Source: CAG-273 sp963560005 (GTDB lineage: Bacteria; Bacillota; Clostridia; TANB77; CAG-508). From it: a stretch of 7,787 nt of DNA. Position 1 is the first letter of the stretch. Each line of letters opens with the position of its first letter. The notes beneath the pieces are model-generated. The model was given only the letters and a program-made list of their open reading frames with translations. It was not told where the DNA came from and did no database searches. Shown piece after piece: positions 1-6,975 of this stretch. Both the position numbers and the translations under genes were made by a program. The stretch is from NCBI GenBank assembly GCA_963560005.1, contig CAUWNG010000077.1:1-7787 (forward strand), read 5' to 3'.

Positions 1-21
1 TTAAATTCTAAGGATATTTTT

Positions 22-1833
22 TTAATTATTAAATATTTGAGCAAATTCTTCCCCATCAATTTTCTCTTTTTCTAACAATATATTTGCAACTGTATTTAAT
101 TTATCCATATTTGCTTGTAATATTTCAGCTGCTTTCTTGTAAGCAAAATCAATTATACTTTTAACTTCTTCATCTATAATGTTGGCTGTTTCTTCTGAAT
201 ATTCTTTTGATTGTGCAAAATCTCTTCCTAAGAATACTTCTTCTTGATTTTGTCCCAATGTAATTGTTCCTATTCTTTCACTCATACCATATTTAGTAAC
301 CATATCTCTAGCTATTTTAGTAGCTCTTTCTATATCATTACTTGCTCCTGTTGATATATCATCTAATTCTAATTTTTCTGCTACTCTTCCTCCTAATAAT
401 GATATAATATTTTCTACCATCTCTGTCCTACTCATAAATGATTTATCTTCTGTTGGTCTATACATAGTATAACCACCAGCCATCCCTCTTGGTACTATAG
501 AAATTTGATGAACAGGATCTTGTGTAGGCAAAAATCTACTTACAACAGCATGACCTGCTTCATGGAATGCAACCAATTTTTGTTCTTTATCGCTTCTAAC
601 TCTAGTTCTTTTTTCAGGTCCCATAGTTACTTTTACCATAGCATCTTCTATTTCTGCCATTCCTATTCTGTCTAGATTTCTCCTTGCAGCAAGTAAAGCT
701 GCCTCATTTAATACATTTTCAAGATCTGCACCTGAAAATCCTGAAGTGTTTTTAGCTATTGTTTTTAAATCAACATCATCAGACAATTTTTTCTTTCTAC
801 TATGAACTTCTAATATTTGTTCTCTTGCTTTAACATCTGGATTAGAAACTACTATTTGTCTATCAAATCTTCCTGGACGTAATAATGCTTTGTCTAATAC
901 ATCTGGTCTATTAGTAGCTGCTAATACTATAACCCCTTCATTAGCAGAGAATCCATCCATTTCAACCAATAATTGATTTAATGTTTGTTCTCTTTCATCA
1001 TGTCCTCCACCAAGTCCAGCACCTCTTTGACGACCTACTGCATCAATTTCATCTATAAATACTATACATGGTGCTTTTCTCTTTGCTTCATCAAATAAAT
1101 CTCTAACACGTGATGCTCCAACACCAACAAACATTTCTACGAAATCAGAACCACTTATTATAAAGAATGGAACTCCTGCTTCTCCTGCTACAGCTTTTGC
1201 TAGTAAGGTTTTTCCTGTTCCTGGATGTCCTACTAATAGCACTCCTTTTGGTATTCTTGCTCCCATATCTGTATATTTCTTAGGATTTTTTAAAAACTCC
1301 ACAATTTCCTGTAATTCCTCTTTTTCTTCATCTACACCAGCCACATCATCAAATGTAACTTTGTTTTTATCTGTCGGATTAATCATTTTTGCTCTACTTT
1401 TTCCAAATGACATAGCTTTTCCGCCACCGCCACCTGCTCCTTGGTTACCACTCATTAGTAAAAACCAGAAAATAAAGAATATTATTAATATTCCAAATGG
1501 TGTAAGTAAAGATAATATAACCATTAGCATTGACTCTGACTTTTCACTTACTGTAACTGTACCTGCTTTCATACTTTCACTTAATGTATCCATTAAGTTA
1601 TCCATACTAGGTATATTTACTTCTTTTATAAAATTTTCATTTTTTAACTTTACCTCTGCTTTAGTCCCATCTGCTGAAATTTCTATTTCTTTTACTTCTC
1701 CACTCTCTATTTTAGATACTAAATCAGAATAAGCCAATTTGCTTTCTCTGTTATCAATAATTGAACTTACTAAAACGACAAGGATTATTCCAATTACTAA
1801 CCACATTGCTAAAGTTTTTATACTACTTTTCAA
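22..1833 (-). CDS. ftsH: ATP-dependent zinc metalloprotease FtsH
   Basis: A hexameric membrane-anchored AAA+ protease that pulls misfolded or unassembled membrane proteins, and some regulators, into its proteolytic chamber. It has 603 residues. Membrane helix 1 is at about 8-26, a small extracytoplasmic domain at 27-102 and helix 2 at about 103-127, followed by a glycine-rich linker (GAGGGGG). The AAA domain has Walker A GHPGTGKT (202-209; usually GPPGTGKT), the pore motif FVG (235-237), Walker B IVFIDEID (257-264), and the second region of homology with TNRPD and RPGRFDR. The protease domain carries HEAGH (424-428) and a likely third zinc ligand, Asp500, in TGASND. All catalytic residues seen are intact. 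The TTG start is supported by AAGGAGG. The gene has its own promoter downstream of tilS; the hpt gene commonly found between these two is missing. The 21 bases after its stop show no terminator. Confidence 0.98.
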   Translation of the reverse strand: MKSSIKTLAMWLVIGIILVVLVSSIIDNRESKLAYSDLVSKIESGEVKEIEISADGTKAEVKLKNENFIKEVNIPSMDNLMDTLSESMKAGTVTVSEKSESMLMVILSLLTPFGILIIFFIFWFLLMSGNQGAGGGGGKAMSFGKSRAKMINPTDKNKVTFDDVAGVDEEKEELQEIVEFLKNPKKYTDMGARIPKGVLLVGHPGTGKTLLAKAVAGEAGVPFFIISGSDFVEMFVGVGASRVRDLFDEAKRKAPCIVFIDEIDAVGRQRGAGLGGGHDEREQTLNQLLVEMDGFSANEGVIVLAATNRPDVLDKALLRPGRFDRQIVVSNPDVKAREQILEVHSRKKKLSDDVDLKTIAKNTSGFSGADLENVLNEAALLAARRNLDRIGMAEIEDAMVKVTMGPEKRTRVRSDKEQKLVAFHEAGHAVVSRFLPTQDPVHQISIVPRGMAGGYTMYRPTEDKSFMSRTEMVENIISLLGGRVAEKLELDDISTGASNDIERATKIARDMVTKYGMSERIGTITLGQNQEEVFLGRDFAQSKEYSEETANIIDEEVKSIIDFAYKKAAEILQANMDKLNTVANILLEKEKIDGEEFAQIFNN

Positions 1834-1840
1834 TACTTTT

Positions 1841-1847
1841 CCTCCTT
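1841..1847 (-). promoter_or_regulatory. Strong ribosome binding site that fixes the TTG start of ftsH
   Basis: AAGGAGG on the minus strand lies 7 bases before TTG at 1833. The next in-frame ATG, at codon 10 (1806), lies within the start of the first membrane helix and has no such site, so TTG is the likely start. Confidence 0.85.
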
Positions 1848-1868
1848 AACTCTAAATTATCAAATTAA

Positions 1869-1897
1869 AATATAACATATTAAATTCTCTATTTCAA
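1869..1897 (-). promoter_or_regulatory. Promoter for ftsH with extended -10
   Basis: On the minus strand TTGAAA (1892-1897) is followed after 17 bases by TATATT (1869-1874), and TGT directly precedes the -10 box (1875-1877), the extended -10 form. The start of transcription would be near 1862, with a leader of about 30 bases that contains the ribosome site. It gives ftsH expression independent of tilS. I see no CtsR or CIRCE-like operator in the gap. Confidence 0.75.
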
Positions 1898-1958
1898 GTA
1901 TTTTTATAAAACTTTTTTTCTTCTATTTAAGTTATATCATAGCTTTGCTTACGGAAAT

Positions 1959-2945
1959 TCAAACTTGCTTAATAAAAAAAACTTTACCTTTTTTTATATA
2001 TATTTTTATTTTTTTATTTGGTATAAGATATTTATTACCCACATTGTTTCTACATAATTTAATAATATCATCTATATGTATCTTTTCTATTCCTTGTGAA
2101 GATCCAAAAATTATAGTAATAGTATATAATACTAATCTAGATTTTATTACATCTTCTAATTTATTAAATTCTTTTAAATTTAAAATTATTTCATTTTTAT
2201 TTTCTTCTATTCTTATTCTATTATATTCATTTTTTATAATATTATTAAAATAATCATTATCCTGTTTTGCTAATATAGATAATTTATTTATACTTTTAAT
2301 AATATTCGGATTAAATTCTTTTTGTAAAAATGGAATTAATATATTTCTTATTTTATTTCTAGTATAAATATTTTCATTATTAGTTTTATCATATTTAGGA
2401 TTTAATGTGTTTTTTACACAATATTCTTCTATTTCTTGTCTCGAAATTTCAATTAATGGTCTAATATATTTATTGTTTCTTACTTCTTCAATTCCTTTTA
2501 ATCCATATAATCCTGTTCCTCTTATAATATTCATTAAAACTGTTTCAACATTATCATTTAAATTATGGGCTGTGGCTATTTTATCTGCTTTTATTTTTAA
2601 AAATACTTCATCGAAAAAATTGTACCTTTCTCTTCTTCCTGCTTCTTCTGTTCCCACTTTATAATTTTCTGCTATTTCCAAAATATTTATTTTTTTTATA
2701 AAACATTCTATATTTAATTTTTCACAAAATTCTTTAACATACTCTGTTTCTTCATCTGCCTCTGCTCTAAGAGAATGATTAACATGAGCCACTACTATTT
2801 TTATATTTAATTTATCTTTAATATTGTTTAAAATGTTTAATAAACAAATTGAATCTGGCCCCCCTGAAACTGCTACAATTATTTTTTCTCCACTTTTTAT
2901 CATATTATTTTTTTTAATTGTTTCTAATATTTTATTTTCTAACAA
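1959..2945 (-). CDS. tilS: tRNA(Ile)-lysidine synthase, short form
   Basis: TilS attaches lysine to C34 of tRNA-Ile2 with ATP, changing its decoding from AUG to AUA and its charging from Met to Ile. The PP-loop SGGPDS lies at 27-32, followed by AHVNHSLR (53-60), GTEEAGRRERY (98-108), TAHNLNDNVET (125-135) and RGTGLYGLKGI, all typical. YTRNKIRN lies in the second half of the catalytic domain. The protein has 328 residues, against about 430-470 in Escherichia coli and bacilli. It stops after the first C-terminal domain and lacks the usual last domain, resembling the short form known from Aquifex. The TTG start keeps the family's N-terminal helix (LENKILETIKKNN). The gene is visibly richer in A/T and in Lys, Asn and Ile than ftsH and dnaB, with T7 and A8 runs near its 3' end. 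It ends in TGA, 125 bases before ftsH. No strong own promoter is seen, so it may depend on read-through from dnaB. Confidence 0.93.
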   Translation of the reverse strand: MLENKILETIKKNNMIKSGEKIIVAVSGGPDSICLLNILNNIKDKLNIKIVVAHVNHSLRAEADEETEYVKEFCEKLNIECFIKKINILEIAENYKVGTEEAGRRERYNFFDEVFLKIKADKIATAHNLNDNVETVLMNIIRGTGLYGLKGIEEVRNNKYIRPLIEISRQEIEEYCVKNTLNPKYDKTNNENIYTRNKIRNILIPFLQKEFNPNIIKSINKLSILAKQDNDYFNNIIKNEYNRIRIEENKNEIILNLKEFNKLEDVIKSRLVLYTITIIFGSSQGIEKIHIDDIIKLCRNNVGNKYLIPNKKIKIYIKKGKVFFIKQV

Positions 2946-2948
2946 TTT

Positions 2949-2955
2949 ATCACCT
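2949..2955 (-). promoter_or_regulatory. Ribosome binding site that supports the TTG start of tilS
   Basis: On the minus strand AGGTGAT matches the 3' half of the consensus Shine-Dalgarno sequence AAGGAGGTGATC. It leaves three bases (AAA) before TTG, which corresponds to normal spacing once aligned to the 16S tail. This favours TTG at 2945 over the first in-frame ATG, 14 codons further in. Confidence 0.7.
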
Positions 2956-2979
2956 ACTTAATACCTTTATATAAATTTT

Positions 2980-3009
2980 AACCGAAGGCATAAATTATAA
3001 CCTTCGGTT
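2980..3009. terminator. Hairpin between dnaB and tilS; possible weak terminator or attenuator
   Basis: A perfect 9-bp stem, AACCGAAGG (2980-2988) paired with CCTTCGGTT (3001-3009), encloses a 12-base loop. On the plus strand the stem runs into TTTTT (3008-3012), which is terminator-like in that direction. On the minus strand, the direction of every gene here, the hairpin is followed only by TTAAAATTTATAT, a poor U-tract. It may stop dnaB transcripts partly, protect their 3' end, or block antisense transcription into dnaB. Its position right after dnaB supports a 3'-end role; its efficiency toward tilS is uncertain. Confidence 0.6.
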
Positions 3010-3020
3010 TTTATAGTCAT

Positions 3021-4352
3021 TTAGTCTCTATATTTGTCTATATTAACAAACTTCGTATAATTACCAAGCCATAACAATTCTACAGTACCTGTTGATCCAC
3101 CTCTATGCTTAGCTAAAATTACTTCTGCAATATTCTTTTTTTCTGTATCTTCATTATAATATTCATCTCTATATAAAAACATAACTATATCGGCATCTTG
3201 CTCAATCGCTCCAGATTCACGTAAATCTGAAAGCATTGGTCTATGATCAGTTCTTTGTTCTGCTGCTCTTGATAATTGTGATAATGCTATAACTGGAACT
3301 CCAATTTCTTTTGCCAATATTTTTAAAGATCTACTTATTTCAGAAATTTCTTGTTCACGACTTGACCCTCTTTTTCCACTTCCTTGAACCAATTGAATAT
3401 AATCTATAACAACTAACCCTATATCTTTTTCCAATTTTAATTTTCTACATTTTGCGCGTATTTCCATTATTGAAATTCCAGGTGTTTCATCTATGTATAT
3501 TGGTGCCTCAGAAAGTTCTCCAGAAGTCATTGCAAGTTTTGTCCAATCATCATCATCTATTTTACCTGTTCTAACTTTATTACTATCCACCATTGCTTCA
3601 CTGCATAAAATTCTGTTGGTCATCTGTTCTTTTGACATTTCTAAGCTAAATATAATAACAGGAACTTTTGCTCTTATTGCTGCATTTGCTGCTATATTTA
3701 ATGCAAATGCAGATTTTCCCATTGCAGGTCTTGCAGCAACTATTACTAAATCAGAATCGTGTAGCCCTGAGGTTTTATAGTCCAAATCTACAAAACCAGT
3801 TGGCACTCCTGTAACATGTTCTTTTTGGTTATATAACTTTTCTAATTCTGTAAATGAATCTACTAAAATATCTTTAATTGATGCATAGCCTTTTTGATTT
3901 CTTTTTTGCATAACTTCAAAAATTTTCTTTTCCGCTGCATCTATTATTTGTTCTACATCTTCTGTTGGATCATATCCTAAATTAATTATCTCATTTGCAG
4001 TTTTTATTAAGTTTCTTAATGCTGATTTTTCTTCTACTATTTTTACATATTGTTCAACATTTGCAGTTGTAGGAACTCTATCTGGCAACTCCGCTATATA
4101 TTCCAATCCTCCTACAGCTTCCAATTTTCCCATTGCAGTTAATTCTGATTTTAAAGTTATTATATCTATAGGCTCTGCTTTATTATATAAATTTACAATT
4201 GCAGAATATATTAATTTATTATCTTCTCTGTAAAAGTCTTCTTCTTTCAAAACTTCTATAGCGGTTATAACTGCATCTTTATCTGTTAACATACTACCTA
4301 TTACCGCTTGTTCTGCCTCTAAATCATGAGGTGGTACTTTTCCCAGTTCCAT
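3021..4352 (-). CDS. dnaB: Replicative DNA helicase DnaB
   Basis: The hexameric ATP-driven helicase that unwinds DNA ahead of the replication fork and recruits primase. It has 443 residues, the usual length, with no intein. The N-terminal domain (about 1-150) opens with the typical VPPHDLEAEQAVIGSML. The RecA-like domain has Walker A RPAMGKSA (208-215, Lys213), a SLEM motif (236-239), Walker B LVVIDY (313-318, Asp317), LSQLSR (357-362) and the C-terminal KHR (415-417) that contributes to ATP hydrolysis across subunits. In Walker A the usual S and T around MGK are A and S, a mild change. ATG at 4352 is the only reasonable start; its ribosome site is poor (AAGGA about 14 bases upstream), so translation may depend on coupling to rplI. 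It is the last gene before the hairpin at 2980-3009. Confidence 0.98.
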   Translation of the reverse strand: MELGKVPPHDLEAEQAVIGSMLTDKDAVITAIEVLKEEDFYREDNKLIYSAIVNLYNKAEPIDIITLKSELTAMGKLEAVGGLEYIAELPDRVPTTANVEQYVKIVEEKSALRNLIKTANEIINLGYDPTEDVEQIIDAAEKKIFEVMQKRNQKGYASIKDILVDSFTELEKLYNQKEHVTGVPTGFVDLDYKTSGLHDSDLVIVAARPAMGKSAFALNIAANAAIRAKVPVIIFSLEMSKEQMTNRILCSEAMVDSNKVRTGKIDDDDWTKLAMTSGELSEAPIYIDETPGISIMEIRAKCRKLKLEKDIGLVVIDYIQLVQGSGKRGSSREQEISEISRSLKILAKEIGVPVIALSQLSRAAEQRTDHRPMLSDLRESGAIEQDADIVMFLYRDEYYNEDTEKKNIAEVILAKHRGGSTGTVELLWLGNYTKFVNIDKYRD

Positions 4353-4379
4353 TTTAGATTTCTCATTCCTTTCACTTAT

Positions 4380-4823
4380 TTAAGAAATAACATCTATTCT
4401 TAATTTTCCATATATTCCTTCATATAAACGGACTTTTATTTCTGCTATACCTAATGTTTTTATTGATTCTTCTAATTCTATTTTCTTTTTATCAATTTCT
4501 ATTTTATATTGTTTTTTTAATTCTTCAGAAATTTCTTTAGCAGTAATAGAGCCAAATATTTTACCATTTTCACCAGATTTAACTTTTATTTTTAATAATA
4601 TACCTTTTAACTTTTCACAAATTTTTAATGCATCTTGCTTTTCTAAATCCTTTTTGTATTCTTTAGAATCATTTCTTGCTTTTAATTTACTCATATTTTC
4701 TGTGTTAGCTTCTACTGCTAATTTTCTATGGAATAAATAATTTCTTGCATATCCATCACTAGCATTAATAACTTCATCTTTTTTCCCTACGCCTTTTATA
4801 TTGTCTAATAAAATAACTTTCAT
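4380..4823 (-). CDS. rplI: 50S ribosomal protein L9
   Basis: Large-subunit ribosomal protein that binds 23S rRNA through its N-terminal domain and helps keep the reading frame. The length of 147 residues matches the family (about 148). The N-terminal domain shows MKVILLDNIKGVGKKDEV and the signature DGYARNYLF. A long charged helix (about 45-75) links it to the C-terminal domain, which has GKIFGSIT and ends in IDVIS. In the signature, the position usually Gly or Asn (residue 16) is Asp; this is probably tolerated. ATG at 4823 follows GAGGT (4831-4835) by 7 bases. The gene starts 24 bases after the gdpP stop and ends 27 bases before dnaB, so it is almost certainly co-transcribed with both. No internal terminator is seen. 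Confidence 0.97.
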   Translation of the reverse strand: MKVILLDNIKGVGKKDEVINASDGYARNYLFHRKLAVEANTENMSKLKARNDSKEYKKDLEKQDALKICEKLKGILLKIKVKSGENGKIFGSITAKEISEELKKQYKIEIDKKKIELEESIKTLGIAEIKVRLYEGIYGKLRIDVIS

Positions 4824-4847
4824 TCTTAATACCTCACTTATATAATA

Positions 4848-6845
4848 TTAACTTGATAATTCGCTAAAATATTCATTGATACGATTAATTAATTCTTGTT
4901 TAACTTCTTCTTCTGTCATTCCTTCTACTTGTGCTCCTGCTAAAGTTATGTGACCTCCTCCACCTAACTTTTCTAATATTACTTGTACATTTATATCTCC
5001 AATAGAACGTCCACTAATATATACTTTATCTCCTATTTTTCCTATAACAAATGAAGCTGTAATATCACTTATTGTTAATAATTCGTCTGCTGCCTTCGCA
5101 CATATTATATTAGCATCTTTATCTTCTTCATCATTTAATGCAATAGCTATACTTTCATTTACTACTTCTGCACTTTCTACTATTTTTGAAATTTTATTGT
5201 ATGTTTTTAAATCAGTTTGAAACCATTTTTTTACTTTTATAATATCTACTCCACATTTTCTTAAATATGCTGCTGCTTCAAATGTTCTAACTCCAGTTTT
5301 AAATGTAAAATTTTTTGTATCCATCATAATTCCTGCATATAGTGCTTCTGCTTCAATCTGGGCTAATTCTACTGTTTTATCAGAATACTCTAATATTTCT
5401 GTAACAAGTTCTGATGCAGAAGATGCATAAACTTCATGAAATGATAGAATTGCTTCATCTATAAAATCAGGACTTTTTCTATGATGATCAATTATAACTA
5501 TTTTCTTTGTTTTTGTTAAAAGTTCTGGAACTTCTACATAATTTCTTTTATGTGTATCAACTATAACTAATAATGTTTCTTCTGATATTTTAGATAAAGC
5601 TTCTTGCTTATTAAATATTATTTTTTCATATTCCTTATCTTGCTTTGCTGTATCTATAAAATTTTCTAGACTTATTCCATAAGAATTATTAACTATATAC
5701 ACTTCTTTTTCCAATGTCTTAGCAAGTCTATAAATTCCCATACTTGCTCCCATTGAATCTATATCTCCATTTGTATGCCCCATAATCATTATGTCTTTTG
5801 ATTCTAAAATTAATTCTTCTAAAGCATGTGATATCATTCTGGCCTTTACCTTTGTTCTTTTCTCTAATTCTTGAGCCCTTCCACCAAAGAATATATATTT
5901 ACCATTTTCTCTTATAACTGCTTGATCTCCACCTCTACCAAGTGCTATATCTATACTTGCTTGAGCCAATTTATATTTTTCATAGTTCGAATCTCCTTCG
6001 TTTGCTATAGCTATGCTCAAAGTTATTGGTGCTTTATCAGAATTTTCAATTTCTTTTATAGTATCTAATATTTTAAATTTACTTTCTTTTAATTTATCTA
6101 AATTCTTCTGTTCTAAGCATATTACATAAGTATCTCTTTCTGATTTTATAACTAGTCCTTCAAATAAGTTTCCCCATTCATATATGCTCTTTTCTATTTT
6201 CGCTATAAGCTGAGGTTTATCTTCATCTGAAATTCTTTGAAAAATTTCTTCATAATTGTCTATCATAACAATTCCAACACATATTTTTGAATCATTGTAT
6301 TTATTTTTTATTACCTCAAATTCAGTATTATTTATAAAATATAAAGTAAGTATATACTCTTCCTTAGATTTTGTATATTTTCCTATTACTCTATAATTTT
6401 CTTCCTCTATTTTTAGTTCTTCTACAATTTCATTATTTTCATTTTCTCCGTTATTTTCTAATTCTAACTTTATTTCTTTTACTAAATTTTCTATAATATT
6501 ATTAATATCTATATTTGCAAATTGTTCATTAAATTTATTACTTTTCCAAATTGTATTTCCATTAGTTTCAATAATAACAAGTGGAAAAGGTATATTAATT
6601 AATGTACTTTTAGCTGTTTTATCCATACTAAAAGTTAAATCCCTTATATGTTCTTTTAGCTCAGATTTCCTTTTATTATTGCTCCAATATGCATATAATA
6701 AAATCAAAGTATATACTAATATTGATGGTAATATATAATTAATGTTAAAACTACATATTATAATAAGTAATATTGCTATAATTATTAAATATATCTTTGT
6801 TTTTGATATTAACCTTTCAAAAATTTTTTTATTTTCGCTCGGCAT
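4848..6845 (-). CDS. gdpP: GdpP-type cyclic-di-AMP phosphodiesterase (membrane, PAS-degenerate GGDEF-DHH-DHHA1)
   Basis: A membrane-bound enzyme expected to hydrolyse c-di-AMP to pApA and so control potassium and osmolyte balance and cell-wall stress. At 665 residues it has the normal family length. Two membrane helices lie at about 18-32 and 36-54. A PAS-like segment follows (about 80-165, with IIETNGNTIW), then a degenerate GGDEF domain (about 185-305) in which the active-site loop reads ERDTY. The DHH domain carries GHTNGDID (His357, Asp361, Asp363), DTH (430-432), DHH (453-455) and MDT (Asp509), the metal-binding set of active family members. The DHHA1 domain ends with GGGGH (628-632). 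All catalytic residues I can check are present. ATG at 6845 sits 6 bases after AGGAG. It is the first gene of the gdpP-rplI-dnaB unit, a common Firmicutes order. In vivo substrate is inferred from the family. Confidence 0.95.
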   Translation of the reverse strand: MPSENKKIFERLISKTKIYLIIIAILLIIICSFNINYILPSILVYTLILLYAYWSNNKRKSELKEHIRDLTFSMDKTAKSTLINIPFPLVIIETNGNTIWKSNKFNEQFANIDINNIIENLVKEIKLELENNGENENNEIVEELKIEEENYRVIGKYTKSKEEYILTLYFINNTEFEVIKNKYNDSKICVGIVMIDNYEEIFQRISDEDKPQLIAKIEKSIYEWGNLFEGLVIKSERDTYVICLEQKNLDKLKESKFKILDTIKEIENSDKAPITLSIAIANEGDSNYEKYKLAQASIDIALGRGGDQAVIRENGKYIFFGGRAQELEKRTKVKARMISHALEELILESKDIMIMGHTNGDIDSMGASMGIYRLAKTLEKEVYIVNNSYGISLENFIDTAKQDKEYEKIIFNKQEALSKISEETLLVIVDTHKRNYVEVPELLTKTKKIVIIDHHRKSPDFIDEAILSFHEVYASSASELVTEILEYSDKTVELAQIEAEALYAGIMMDTKNFTFKTGVRTFEAAAYLRKCGVDIIKVKKWFQTDLKTYNKISKIVESAEVVNESIAIALNDEEDKDANIICAKAADELLTISDITASFVIGKIGDKVYISGRSIGDINVQVILEKLGGGGHITLAGAQVEGMTEEEVKQELINRINEYFSELSS

Positions 6846-6878
6846 AAAAAGCTCCTTTATTCATAATTTTCCAATAAT

Positions 6879-6907
6879 AGTATAACACACAATTAAAAAA
6901 TTATCAA
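6879..6907 (-). promoter_or_regulatory. Sigma-A-type promoter for gdpP-rplI-dnaB
   Basis: On the minus strand TTGATA (6902-6907) is followed after exactly 17 bases by TATACT (6879-6884), one mismatch from consensus in each box. Transcription would start near 6872, giving a leader of about 27 bases with the AGGAG ribosome site at 6852-6856. It lies just downstream of the rpoC terminator, which supports an independent operon start. The gap from 6846 to 6972 has no room for a large riboswitch, and none is seen. Confidence 0.85.
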
Positions 6908-6934
6908 ATTTTATCATAAATGTATATAATCTCG

Positions 6935-6975
6935 TAAAATAAAAATCCAGTTGTTTTAACTGGATTTTTATTTTA
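6935..6975 (-). terminator. Intrinsic terminator after rpoC
   Basis: A perfect inverted repeat of 18 bases per arm (6935-6952 and 6958-6975) surrounds a 5-base loop. The core is a 12-bp stem, AAAAATCCAGTT paired with AACTGGATTTTT. Read on the minus strand, the CCAG/CTGG stem is followed by a T-rich tract (TTTTTATTTTA), as expected for Rho-independent termination. The outer A/T part of the repeat runs back over the rpoC TAA codon. It should separate rpoC transcription from the gdpP operon. Confidence 0.9.

Noticed and set aside
1361..1732. Plus-strand open frame of 123 codons opposite ftsH
   Set aside because: It lies wholly antisense to a clearly conserved ftsH, has biased composition typical of antisense frames, and no ribosome site or family resemblance.
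1898..1958. Terminator after tilS
   Set aside because: Only short A/T-only complementarity (AAGT with ACTT) is present; no GC-containing stem with a T-tract could be supported.
1959..1990. TilS truncation caused by a recent frameshift at the homopolymer runs
   Set aside because: All frames downstream stop within a few codons and only 125 bases remain before ftsH, so the missing domain is not encoded nearby.
1945..2253. Plus-strand frame encoding a hydrophobic, membrane-like protein
   Set aside because: It is the antisense of the Lys/Asn/Ile-rich tilS 3' end, which automatically yields Phe/Leu/Ile-rich translations; no ribosome site or independent support.
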